From positions 4,194,501-4,258,500 of the forward strand of contig NC_092323.1 in the NCBI RefSeq assembly GCF_036785885.1: 64,000 bases of DNA, written 5' to 3'. Position numbers and translations under genes: made by a program. The DNA comes from Coffea arabica. Lineage: Eukaryota; Streptophyta; Magnoliopsida; Gentianales; Rubiaceae. Below, piece by piece: positions 32,601 to 42,467 of this stretch (positions within the stretch are counted from its first letter, which is position 1; every line of letters begins with the position of its first letter). The notes under the pieces were generated by a model that was not told the origin of the DNA, made no database searches, and was given only the letters and a program-made list of their open reading frames with translations.

Positions 32601-34659
32601 GTCAAGATACATCCCACTTTTCATGTTTCCCTTCTGAAGAAACATGTAGGGGATCATCCGGTGCAGCCACACATCCCTGTTCGTGTCACTGATCAGGGTC
32701 ATCTGCTGGTGGAGCCAGTGGCTATTTTGGATAGGAGATTGGTTCGTAGGGGGCGAACAGCTGCGACACAGGTCTTGGTGCAATGGAGCAACAGTTTTCC
32801 AGAAGACGCGACGTGGGAGTACTGGTTTGATCTTCACCAGAAATATCCGCACTTCAGTTCTTGAGGACAAGAACTCTTTGGGGAGGGGAGTATTGTTACG
32901 TCTGAAATGAATGAAGCTAGCTGGAATTATCCTGCTAGGAGTTTGTTATGCCACATCAGAGAGCGGGTTGGGTTAGTTACGCCATGTCAGCTATCTTGTT
33001 AATTAGTTAGTAACCAAAAATAGAAGGCTTGTGCAGAAAGGGAAAGTTTGCGCGGGAAGTCTGTTACGGAAATGGAAAGCTTGCTGGAATGGAAGTCGGT
33101 TAGCTGAAGTAGTATAAAGGAAGCGAGGGAAAGGGGAGAAAGTAGCCTGAAGTATTCTTTCTGATTGTATCCATTTCAATTCTCTGTTCTCTGTTTTCTC
33201 TGTAATAACAAATCTCTCTTACTCGAGTTGTCTTCTCCAAATTGCAACTCCTGTTTGAGAGAATTTCCCAGTGGTCTATACTATCCTCTGCATCAATTCA
33301 TCGCGTCATGCTTAAAGAGGAAACATAACTATGTCCACAAAAACTTCAGAGAAGCATATGTCAAATCCAATTGACTACGCATAAATCTTGCACTCATATT
33401 TTTAGTGAATGGCGAGTAAACAAAATCCAAAAAGGTTAAATCACTTAATTCTCTAAACTTGGTCAAAATTTTAGTTTTGCAAACTTTGGTTTAAACTTTC
33501 CTTAAACTTTCCAAGCAAAGATATCTATACCACTAACCTACCTGATTTCTAATTTCTTTGAGAGGCAAGGCAACTCCATACATATTACTCATTGTGCTCA
33601 AGTTGATTGAAATACATATCCCACGAATAAAGCTGAGCTTAAAAGAACCCTAGCCCAACTCTTACAACAACAATACGAAAATAGATTTTGAAGAAGCATC
33701 TGTCTCTTAAAGGAAGCTAGCTAAGCGCAATTCCTGAATACAGACTCCACAATTTCACATCTTAGAAACCATTAGGATCAAATCAAGCAAGAAGCAATTT
33801 TTCCATTTGTATACTCAGAACATAACCAACCCTCCTCCCCTCCCCCAACCAACCAAAACACGCTCGCACACACTCACGACAAGCTGCAAATGCAAGTACA
33901 CCAAATTAACCGTGACAACAAATTTTAAGGAGAAAAAATGTAAAAGTTACCAACAAAGGTAAGAAAATAAAACGGATAAAGAATAATCCTAAAAGAGTAA
34001 ATACCTTGAATGGGTTGACTATGGAATTCAGAAATCTCAGAGAAAGCACTGCCTTGTGATCCAATTGATGCCTGGGATGATGGCATCATATTTCCATTCC
34101 CGTTCCCATTAATGCTGTCTAAACCTTGGCAACTATTATTGGTATTAGTACCATTACTCTCATTTTCTTCACCAGAATAATCCTCCGACTCAACCTTCTC
34201 CCTCCCAACCCTCATAAACTTAATCTTATCCATCCTCCTCCTTTTAGCCTCCATCCTCCTCAACGACTGCAACTCCTTCCGCTTCCTCCACTCCTGCTCT
34301 GTCTCCGTTGGCAGAGAACAAGTCCTTGACAACGGCGAATACGAAGCAATTGGCACCAATGACGCGTGGCTTTCTTCACCGCCTGCAACACCAGCGTACA
34401 TGAAAGTTAATACAGAAGAAGATCGCATTAACTTCATCTTAGCCTGTTTTGGGTCCACCCCAAACCTTCCATTCAATGACAGCCCCAAACTTAACTCCAC
34501 CTCTTCTTCTCCATTATCAACCTCGAATTTTCTTGATAAAATATTCCCGTTCGGCAAGTTATTGAACAGTAGATCTTTTGAAAATCCATTGACTTGAGTG
34601 GGCAAATGGCCCTTTCCTTTATTTTCTCCAGCCTCTGCCATGTAGTTCACCAGCATCAT
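26669..34659 (-). CDS. NINJA/AFP-family transcriptional corepressor adaptor, two exons, 347 aa
   Basis: Ninja-family (ABI-five-binding protein) members are nuclear adaptors that recruit TOPLESS-type corepressors to ABI5-class bZIPs or JAZ proteins in ABA and jasmonate signalling. Exon 1 is 34005-34659 and exon 2 is 26669-27057, joined in phase 1 at GT-AG sites. Domain A is an EAR motif, [11 protein letters not shown] (about 54-64). Domain B is a basic stretch, [20 protein letters not shown] (about 123-142). Domain C is at the C-terminus: [54 protein letters not shown] and [12 protein letters not shown]. The start may be 34659 or the in-frame ATG at 34641. The single intron is 6.9 kb because a 5.4-kb Ty3/gypsy element lies in it, antisense to the gene; without it the intron would be about 1.6 kb. 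Which subfamily (AFP or NINJA proper) is unsettled. Confidence 0.92.
27913..28314 (+). repeat. 5' LTR of the Ty3/gypsy element
   Basis: 402 bp, starting TGTTACGTC and ending CTGCATCA. A TATAAA-like AGTATAAAGG motif near 28130 is a plausible LTR promoter element. By eye it is the same as the 3' copy. Confidence 0.97.
28353..32864 (+). CDS. Ty3/gypsy Gag-Pol polyprotein, single open frame, about 1503 aa
   Basis: Domains in order, with approximate nucleotide positions. Gag runs 28353-29450 with a variant zinc knuckle [14 protein letters not shown] (about 29288-29330). An aspartic-protease-like motif [12 protein letters not shown] lies near 29530. Reverse transcriptase spans about 30120-30780 with FFDDILVFS near 30608. 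RNase H has [14 protein letters not shown] near 31050. Integrase has a zinc-binding region and CDVCQRHK near 31735. A chromodomain-like end, [17 protein letters not shown], closes the frame. The order RT-RNase H-integrase defines Ty3/gypsy. Gag and Pol share one frame, as in many small plant chromoviruses. The frame looks whole. Confidence 0.93.
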   Translation: MAEGTRSQDNRRLEESVKAMMKEQKEQFEQEMAALRNLVLELHSQRGQSARSSPSENEVTQGRTYQAPTRFSRLEFPRFHGEDFQGWLFKIEQFFEVDETPVHVRVKMVAMNLEGKALQWHQIFMRSRVTRDLPAWEDYIKEMASRFGGCLYDDPMGELKALKQEGTVLEYQEQFEDLLNRVDLPEDYATSCFLSGLKTEIQLAVRMFMPKTLQHARTLAKLEEAKISTQQKRSVIKNSFPSGVEDRWRREKNSEGPWKREINLDRTGRVDDKGLLPTPSQERGEKALEGHTRRPFKRLTSTEMDEKRAKGLCFWCNEKYGFGHRCRNKQLFRLEVCAEDDGEELEVESEGEGEASQGNLAHISLNAMTLTAVPQFRTMRVTGHVGKVSVNIFIDCGSSHNFIHPDLINKLGLRVQEVPPLMVEVADGNKINTNKLCRDFAWKMQNQAFKVDAMVLPVGGCELVLGVQWLSTLGDIKWNFGELKMEFLQGQRKIVLRGKGQQAIQLVRRRVMQKILHKPEQIASAQLCFIVPVQVAASEPASSCCQIEGNSQVANSTHNLEARELQELIMQFEDIFQEPSELPPHRSHDHQIILKEGTPPVNVRPYRYPVFQKNEIEKLIQEMLQSGVIRHSTSPFSSPVVLVKKKDGTWRMCIDYRELNAATVKDKFPIPVVEELIDELFGSHFFTKLDLRSGYHQIRMCAEDIAKTAFRTHEGHYEFVVMPFGLTNAPSTFQSLMNTVFRPYLRKFILVFFDDILVFSSTWSDHTRHLQITFDTLRQHSLRVKKSKCSFAQTQVAYLGHVISGAGVQADPQKVQAIQQWPIPSNLKKLRGFLGLAGYYRRFIRDFGKLAKPLTDLLKKNSFVWTDQATAAFAALKLAMSSPPLLALPDFSQVFEVETDASGDGIGAVLSQKGRPLAFYSQALAPKHKGLSVYEREMIAIVSAVQKWRPYLLGRRFIIKTDHQSLKYMIEQRVSTPMQQKWVAKLMGYDYELQYRKGVDNVAADALSRLPSDSAAILAPISVIRSALLTEIQQSCVQDPFLQGIIQQLQDSTNDSQLVHYSYQNQQLRRKGKLVVGNDSALRKKLIRLWHDTPIGGHSGVQVTYRKLKELVYWRNMQRDVEHYVASCDVCQRHKGENVAYPGLLQPLSIPERVWSDISLDFVEGLPQSHGKDTVLVVVDRLSKYAHFIALKHPYTALSVAQAFLDNIYRLHGLPKTIVSDRDAIFISHFWKELFQLLKVQLCLSTAYHPQSDGQTEVVNRCLETYLRCMCSDHPKQWCFWLPLAEFWYNTNFHSAIRRTPYEVLYGQPPPLHIPYMPGSSSVDSVDRSLAAREATLHLLKHNLQKAQHRMKQQADQHRSERIFELGDWVYVKIQPYRQHSLRTHSCQKLSPRYFGPFQIIARIGSVAYTVQLPPDVKIHPTFHVSLLKKHVGDHPVQPHIPVRVTDQGHLLVEPVAILDRRLVRRGRTAATQVLVQWSNSFPEDATWEYWFDLHQKYPHFSS
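32894..33295 (+). repeat. 3' LTR of the Ty3/gypsy element
   Basis: 402 bp, same length as the 5' LTR and indistinguishable from it by eye. Preceded by the polypurine tract and followed by the ATTCA target duplication. Confidence 0.97.
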
Positions 34660-37600
34660 TAATGGAAAACCCAAAAAGATTCAATCTTGAAGATGCTCAG
34701 ATGGAAATAGTCTTACTCCACCAGTAATAATTCAAGTAAATTTCATTTTCCCTCGCCAAAGAGAACAAGGAAAAAAACAAAAACAAAAGGAAATAAACAG
34801 ATTTATGGGTCCAGAAAACCTCATAACAAGGTAAAATAACAAGTTTTGCAAATCTCCGATAATGTGAAGAAGGAACTCAAAAAAATTTCGAGGGAAGAGT
34901 TTGCCTGCGAGGTGGAGAGCGCCATGACCGCGAGGGAGACAACAACATAAACAAATGTGAATAAATGAAAAGAGGAATGGGAAAGAAACTGGGGAAAAGA
35001 AATAAAAGGGAGAACTTGAAATTGGCATGGGGAGCATGAAAAGACGAAAAAGGACAGAGATATTGAAACGCAAATGAGTTAGATGTGACACGTGGATGGG
35101 GAGAAGTATCATAGACGACCCACGTGGTTAAGACAAGCTGGTTTGGAGGACGAGGACGGGGATGACGACGTCAAAAAGCCAAACAAGCGTCCAAAAAGAT
35201 GTCTCCTCAACGGACGAGGATTATGACCAAAAAAAAACGGACGAGGATTATGAGATAACGGAAGCTACGGACACGTGTATGTAAATTTGGGGATAAAGCG
35301 GATTGGCTTTGCCACGTTGTCAGAAAATCCCGACCTCGTAATGCCGCGACGTTTCATTCATGCTCTCTTCCCTACCCTTTTTACTCTGTATGTATCTTCT
35401 GCTGCTTTTACTCCTCCTCCCCGTGTCAAAAATATTTTCTCAAATATATTTACTTACAACTTATTTGTTACAGTTGATTATTTTCTCAAATATATTTACT
35501 TACATTATTATTACAATTTTCAATACATCTTTTTGTCTCACATACATCACATATCTCAAATAACTTACAATCCAAACAAACCCGTCCAATACACCTTTTT
35601 ATCTTCCCAATTACCTTTTTATCTCACATACATCACATCACAAAAAATGTTACAGTAAAAATATCTCAAATAACTTACAATCCAAACAAACCCATTGGCT
35701 CTACTTGGATTCAAAAGTTTTTCAAAAATTAATTTTTTAAAAAATAGTTTAAACTTTTTTAAATATTTAAAAATTATTTCAAAATATATGCTAAAAACTC
35801 TTTTATTCTTAAATATTTTTAAAAAATAGTTTAAATTTTTTTTAATGTTTAAAAAATATTCCAAAATATATTCTAAAAACTCTTCTACTCCTAAATATTT
35901 TCTAAAATATACTATAAAAACTATATTACAGTAAAAAATTTTAAAAACAGCTAATCTAAACGGACTCATTGTAGTTTATTTTGCTAAATTTTATTTACTT
36001 ATATTATTAACATATTTTTTATTTTACCTTTATCACATCAAAATAAGTGTTATAATACTTTTTTAAAATAATATTCCAAATGATCTTTTGTCCACATACA
36101 CTCCAAGTTATTCCCCTAGGTTTTTCTTTTCTCGCTTTATAATCTTTCTAAATCCTCTACGGCGCTTCGTTTGGATTAACTGTTTTTTGAGATATTTTTG
36201 AAAAAATTTATTATAGCAGTGTATATGAAAAAAATTTATAGATTATAAAATTTTTTTGAAATATTTGATATATTGTATGGATGAAATGTTTTTTGAGTTA
36301 TTGTGTATTATTGTAGCATTGTATTTGAAAAACTTTTTTTTAAAAAAAAATGACAATTCCAAACAAAGCCGTTATTGATGAAAAACTACTTATTCCAGGT
36401 CGATTAATCGGCAATTCAATCAAATTAAATTGGTTAAACATATTTTTTGCTACAACGAAATCCAATAGCATTGATGAAAATCTGTTTATCAATCAGTTTA
36501 TCGATAATTCAATTAGGTGAAATTGGTTAAAATATAATTTTTACCTTTTTTCACTTCCAATCAAAATTGAAGCCTATTTTATGTTGATTGAATTGAAATG
36601 AATTTAATTGAAATCAAAAATCGTTTTTAAAGTTGGTTAATCAATTTGGTTGAAGTCCCAGGATTTAGAAGTCATGGCTCATATTCGTTACCTCTCTCCA
36701 TTTCTTAAATTCCATCCCTCTATTGTTAGAAAAAATTAAGAAAAAAACTTAACCAATTCAAAATTTGATTAAAAAAGCTAAAGTTCAACATGCACTTCTT
36801 AAATAAATAAAACCACATGTTTTTACTTTGACTATAACATATTGTAAAATAATAATATACAACTATACATGTCATATATAGTATATGGGTATATGGAATA
36901 GTGAAAAAAATTAATTTCAATTTTTTTATTAAAACTAAAATTGGTAATTCATAATAATTTTCAACTAATTGACCGTTTTCAAAAAGCGATTTTCATTGAA
37001 ACTGAATTGAAATCAATTTCCATGATAATCGATTCATTAAGTTTAATTAAACTAAGCCGAAAATTCAATTAACCGAATTGTTGCCTACCCCCTACCACAC
37101 TTAGGATGCGTTTGATAAAATTGAAATCTGAAATCAAGTTTGAATTCATTAAATTATTGAATTGTTAAATATTAAATCTAATACATGTGAGTACATATTA
37201 CATTCAATGATAATTGAATAGCTTATCATTTAATTTTAAAAGCAAGTTTTGGCTAGAAAAATTCAGTGCTACTTAATTAATTCAGATGTTCAATTTTTGA
37301 TTACCAAACGTTCTGGATATGTTAAGATCTGAATTCATTAAATTTAAGTGTTGAATTGAATTATCAACCAGGGCCTTAGCTTCAACTTTTGTGTGAGTCA
37401 ACTAATTCTCAGTTTTCATCAAAAGCGATTAATGCATAATTAGGTATTGTTTGGATTATAATTTTTCAAAATTTTTATTAAAAGAAGTATAGTATAGCAA
37501 TATGAAATACACGACACACAATGATAATTGGAAAGCGTGTCAGAAAATTTGATAGAGTATTAAAAAACCGGGTTTGATAATTAAAAAAAGCATTTAAGAA

Positions 37601-38048
37601 ATACCATATAAACTCCCAGGAATGTTTCCAAAGCTTCAAATAACAAACCTAAGAAAGAATCAATTGAGCTGCTGTCTTGGATCAAATCAGTCTAAATCTA
37701 CGTACAGCATGACTAACGATATCCAATATCTATCTGCCGTCGCTCTCCTTTTCTTTCATCCTTTTTCGTCCCGCTGTTTTTAGAAGATGTCATCCGTCAG
37801 ATTATTTAACATACCGAGCGATTAAGATGTCATCCTGCGCCGTGCCTTGAAAACAAAAAAAGATTTTCCGTTTTGCCTTTTGCTACTGAGAAAGAGGATA
37901 AAGCCCTTTCTTTTTGGGTCGACTCAGAGGGTAAAGTTTTAATTGAACTCAAAATTTCGTCATCCAATCCAAGCCGTCAGTTTAAACTTTACAGGGAAAG
38001 GTGCCGATTCACCCCTTAAAAGAAAAATAAAGAAAGAAAAAAAAAAGG
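34660..38048. other. NINJA/AFP upstream region, then repeat-rich intergenic DNA
   Basis: 34660 to about 35270 is likely promoter and 5' UTR of the NINJA/AFP gene. About 35430-35960 holds overlapping Tourist-like remnants: the ACAATCCAAACAAACCC end occurs twice, and ATCTAAACGGACTC lies at the right. 36161-36370 is another copy. About 36380-37400 is AT-rich with repeated AATTCAATTAA-type motifs and no gene. Confidence 0.5.
36161..36370. mobile_element. Tourist-like MITE
   Basis: About 210 bp with inverted ends: GGCGCTTCGTTTGGATTA on the left and AATTCCAAACAAAGCC on the right. The interior is T/A-rich with TTGTAGCATTGTATTTGAAA. This is the same end type as the AT-swollen element at 19624-20998. 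No target duplication is evident. Confidence 0.6.
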
Positions 38049-38051
38049 TAA

Positions 38052-38198
38052 GGTTGTGTTTGGATTGCATTTTTCGTCATTTTTCATGGAAAAATTACTG
38101 TAGCGATTTGATATATGTGAGGGAAAAAGGTGATAGGGAAATGTGATCACGGAAAACGACAATATTTTCCGACGGAAACAAGCAATCCAAGCATGGCC
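38052..38198 (+). mobile_element. Tourist-like MITE, family B, copy 1
   Basis: 147 bp flanked by TAA on both sides (38049-38051 and 38199-38201), the 3-bp target duplication typical of PIF/Harbinger MITEs. The ends are inverted: GGTTGTGTTTGGATTGC on the left and GCAATCCAAGCATGGCC on the right. The interior has AAAATTACTGTAGCGATTTG and GGGAAATGTG. A second copy of equal length is at 41274-41420. Confidence 0.85.
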
Positions 38199-38201
38199 TA
38201 A

Positions 38202-41200
38202 AATTGCCGAACCAACGTATTGATTTGCGGTGTTAATCATTCTGACGCCAACGATTTGGAAGTACAAAAGGTTGACAATAATAATGACTGTGGGGCTTCT
38301 GTTGGAGCATTTGTCATCGTCTCTCAAATCAATGTCTGGAATGGGTTGCCCGTCAAGATTTTGACACGTATACGTCTCATCAGAGCTCCGGTTTTTGCCT
38401 TTCGTTTACGTTGCTGATTGCCCGAATAACCCTTGCGAAAAGCAGAAATTTTGAGCCTTCGCGGATTCAAAACTATCAATAGATAAACAAGGTAAATTAC
38501 ATGTTTTGGTTTTTCTTTTTCAGAATTAGAATGTGAAGCTTTTTAGTAAGTATTGCTGATTTCATATGTTAAACAATTAATTACTTCCATTTTGCTGCGA
38601 TATCGGATTTGTCGTGCTTTTAACGTTGATTGGGTTCACCCCAAGTCACGTAAGTATCTTTTTCCTTTATCGTTTTGCTGGAGACGGAGGTGGTTGATGA
38701 AGTTGTTGCAGTTGCAAATGAAGGTGACTGAGACGTACACATGACACTGCCATTGTCAGTGCTAATGGATGGAATTAACTATAGCCAGTTGTGGCTTCAT
38801 GGACATGATGAATGTAGTTGTTCTTCTGAGTTGGTGCTTTTTTGGGATGCCAATTTCCAATTTAGTCCAACAAAAATGATTAGAAGCTAGAACTCGCAAG
38901 AGATGAATTGGATTGAATGGTTCGAGGGATGAGGAAGAGATTCGGATCTTCTCATTTACATTAAAAAAAGAAAAAGGTTAGAATTTTTAAATTTTTTTCT
39001 TTGAAGTACATGGACAAATAAAGCAGTCAATTCAGCTGATGGAGACGTAAAAACAAATGATCAAGGACTGGAAAAGGTACTAAAATCTGAATTTTGGAGA
39101 ATAGGGCAAGTGGATCGATCAGGCAACATTTATTTTTATTCACTTCCGTACCCTTTTGCGTGAAATAAAAATTGCCTGCAAGTCTGAAAGACAGCTGTCG
39201 TAATCGTCAACAAAGAAATTGCGCAACTTGCTCGCGCAAATTGTATTGGTTTAACACCAAAGCCCGTCATGTTGCCAATTTGCTTGAAAGAGAAAAGGTA
39301 GTTAAGAAAATGGCAAAAGCAGCCGTCACTCCTTTCAATCACGTCCTCATTATTCAAGTCTTCTTCACTTCCAGCAGTCCCGAGGATTTTTGCTTCTAAG
39401 TATCACTTAGGATGTACGCGAGCCGAGCTACTCGCGAGTTTGGTTGGCTTGAATTCGATTAAATCGAATTCGAGTCAGAATTTTACAGCTCGTGACTCGA
39501 GTCGAGCCGTATAATTTAAATAATACATATATATTATAATTATAAAATGATCGTTATGGGTATAATTTATATTGAATTTACAAGTAAGATATCAAGTCAA
39601 AAAGCTTGATTACTCGACTCGATAAGGTTTGACTAAATATCGAGTCTCGAGCTTTTAAACATTTCCTCGAGTTTTTAAAGATTTCCTCGAGTCAAGCTCA
39701 AGTATGGCTCAATTACATACATAGTATTACCCACTACTATGAACTAGTATTTCAATTCAACGGTGAAGAGCCTATATGGGTGAGAGAAATTTATCATCGC
39801 CTGAGATAAGATTATCAGAGTGGTGCGTGACTTTCTCGGTATCTCATCAAAGCCCAACGGTGAAGAGCCTAAAGCTCTATCCCATAGTTCAAACCAAGCT
39901 AATGTAATGTTCATGTAAAATCTAAATTTAGGGTTCTAATAATTATTAAGCATGCAGGATTATAGAATTGAAGGGATAAAATAATAACTCAAAATATATT
40001 TATGTAAGAGAGAAGAAAATAAATAATTTACATTATTATTGAAATATCAAACAATAGAAGAAAAAGTCACGTCACAATAAAACTTTACATACTCTTCTTG
40101 ACTAATTTCTAAAAAATATCCTAACTAATATCGTATCTATAATCTATCAGACTTGTTGGGCGAAAAACCACTTGGATGATCAATTATCAAATAAAACACA
40201 TATACTGCTAAAAGCCCAACTTTAATAAAAAAAACTTGTAAATAAATGAATAAAAACTTCTAAAGTTAGTTCATTTTATCAACATTGCCTCCTTTGAATT
40301 AAACTCTCAATTGAGGCGAATCCAGCTCCATCTCTAGCAATAATTCTATTGAAAATTCAATTGGCAAATAGACGATACGCAACGCGTCATCTTCATCTTC
40401 ATTTTTACACAAAATAGTGGGTGCACGTTATATTTTGCAAATAATTTTTCAATAATTTCTTCATGATCAAGGTACTAATTCATACAAATCTATTAATTAT
40501 CACAATCATCATATTTACCACCAATATAAGTGTCTAAAAATATAAAATTATATATTGTTTTCTTGCTAAAGTTATCACTACAAATAAATCAGAGTAGCTA
40601 TAACCCTGGTCATCCAAAAAATTCATACCACAAATTAAGTTTCTTATGTAAAAAAGTTTTTCAACTCCAATAAAAAATGATCAATCAAATTAAATATTTC
40701 GGACCGTTTGGGCCCATTACTAGCTAAAAGTAATTTCGACAGCATCACTAATTTTGAAATTAACAACAACTTTCGCATCTAAAAACCTAAGAAATTACCC
40801 TTTATATGTAGTATTATCAATACAATAATGAAAAGTGGCGCTTCAACACTTCTTAGCTTGCACATTTTAATTGAGTATGTGTGGTTTTGCTTTTAATTTT
40901 TTTTTTGATTTGATAATTGTCATAATTTACCCCTACTCTTATTCTAATATATTATAGGGGACGATCCAATAAAATTCCGAAAAACAGACGAGAACTGAAC
41001 TACCATCGAACCATAGTGATACATTACGCACTCATATATGTATTTTAGAGAAGCCACGTTGAGTGTCAATCTTTTGATTAGTGTCAACATATTTATACTC
41101 GCAACGTGTTTATCCCTGCCTCCCCAGTCCCACTCCCTAACTGATGGCCCCAACCCCTGCCGCCTTGAGACCTACCGCCACCACCGGAAAAGGCATCTCT

Positions 41201-41270
41201 CTCTTTCTGTATCTCTCGCTTGCTAATAGCCTTCAAGACAGTACCCTCCTTGAGGCATAACGCCACATTC
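38202..41270. other. Intergenic, no gene recognised
   Basis: Holds a stretch rich in TCGAG/CTCGAGT motifs at about 39414-39710, which looks like decayed repeat DNA. A short direct repeat CAACGGTGAAGAGCCTA occurs near 39760 and 39855. The rest is AT-rich. Open frames at 38220-38744 and 39136-39399 have no recognisable motif. Confidence 0.45.
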
Positions 41271-41273
41271 TAA

Positions 41274-41420
41274 GGTTGTGTTTGGATTGCATTTTTCATG
41301 ATTTTTCATGAAAAAATTACTGTAGCGATTTGATGTATGTGAGAGAAAAAGGTAATAGGGAAATGTGCTCACGGAAAAAGACGAAATTTTTCGACGAAAA
41401 ACAGCAATCCAAACAAGAAT
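41274..41420 (+). mobile_element. Tourist-like MITE, family B, copy 2
   Basis: 147 bp, closely similar to 38052-38198 across its length. TAA precedes it (41271-41273), but the right boundary has diverged and no matching TAA follows. The two copies lie about 3.2 kb apart in the same orientation. Confidence 0.8.
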
Positions 41421-42467
41421 TGCAGCAGCTGTGGGTGCCTTTTCTCCCTCAAAGATGTCCACCAAGAAGTTCCCACGTCCCCTAAAGTTCTTGTGTTGAC
41501 ATGCTAGAAAATTGAGCTTCAGAAACATGTAACACATCATCTTTGCGTTGTGAACACCTCAAAAGTTTTAAATAAGTCAAAGTGCATGATTAACATCACA
41601 CTAAATTTACACTGTCACGTTTTTATTTTCTTTCATCAAGACAGAATGTCAAATTCTTCCAGATACAAAAAGAAAAGCTTGCAGAGTAGAGGTCGTCCTG
41701 CTACATTCACTCGTGCTGCTTCTCGTGACAGTTACAGCTTGATGACCCCCAGTAGTGATGAGCAATGTTTGAACAAAAAGGCTGTACAGTTGGAAATATA
41801 TAGTAAAATTTAACTTCATATAAAGACATTTATATCTTGGTTCTATATAAAAAAAAAAGCCCAAAATTTTGATTGTAAGTTGATAAACAACAACCAAATC
41901 TTTGATTTGCCTCTTCTTCTTTTCCTTTTTGGTGGAATGGGTTTTTATCTCCAGTGATAAGCCAAAAAAAAAGGTTTCAAAATTGTAAATGTCATTGACC
42001 TACTGAGCTTCTGTATCGAATTCTTTTTCAAACTTTTATCAGCAACCATGGCCGCATGGCCTTCAATATCAAGACAGCTCAATAGATGTATGATAACTTG
42101 ATTTCTACAGCATATGCTCTAAAAATAAACCTATCTACCTAGTGAGGAGATAAAACTCTCTAGAAATCATCGGTTGGCCACATTGGAACATCACAACTAA
42201 TCAGCGTAGAGAAATGCTTGGCTTCTAGTACTCAAGGAACTGTAGGCATATTTGTCGAAGGCTACAAGAGACTATTGCTCTTTAGAAGCACCCAATGTTT
42301 TAAATGAAAAATAAACGTGTGTGAGCATGCCTGTGACTACATAGAAATTTAGGCGTTTCGACAGTCCTGAGCACATACCTGAAGCGCACTTTCTGTGGAG
42401 CTTAAATCTTGAAATTCAACAACAACACCAAATCACCTTTCCTGTTAAATCAGAATACAAACACAGC

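Larger units (their letters stand above)
27913..33295 (+). mobile_element. Ty3/gypsy LTR retrotransposon (chromovirus), looks whole and young
   Basis: The 5383-bp element is bounded by 402-bp LTRs (27913-28314 and 32894-33295) with TG...CA ends and a perfect 5-bp target duplication ATTCA (27908-27912 and 33296-33300). The primer-binding site TGGTATCAGAGC, matching initiator tRNA-Met, follows one base after the 5' LTR. A purine-rich tract (GGGGAGGGGAG) precedes the 3' LTR. I saw no difference between the two LTRs by eye, which implies a very recent insertion. The internal region is one long open frame. Compact size and a chromodomain-like C-terminus suggest a chromovirus, perhaps of the Reina type. 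It lies in the intron of the NINJA/AFP gene in the opposite orientation. Confidence 0.97.

Noticed and set aside
39414-39710. TCGAG/CTCGAGT-rich stretch as a possible regulatory array
   Set aside because: The motifs are irregularly spaced and degenerate. It looks like decayed repeat DNA rather than an ordered array.
40260-40900. A suspicion of decayed retroelement coding DNA
   Set aside because: No reverse transcriptase, integrase or protease motif could be read on either strand, and no terminal repeats were found.
41643-41813. Plus-strand frame MSNSSRYKKKSLQSRGRPAT... resembling a basic exon
   Set aside because: It has protein-like composition and a possible acceptor before it, but there is no donor partner, no known motif and no neighbouring exon. 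It could be a decayed gene piece.
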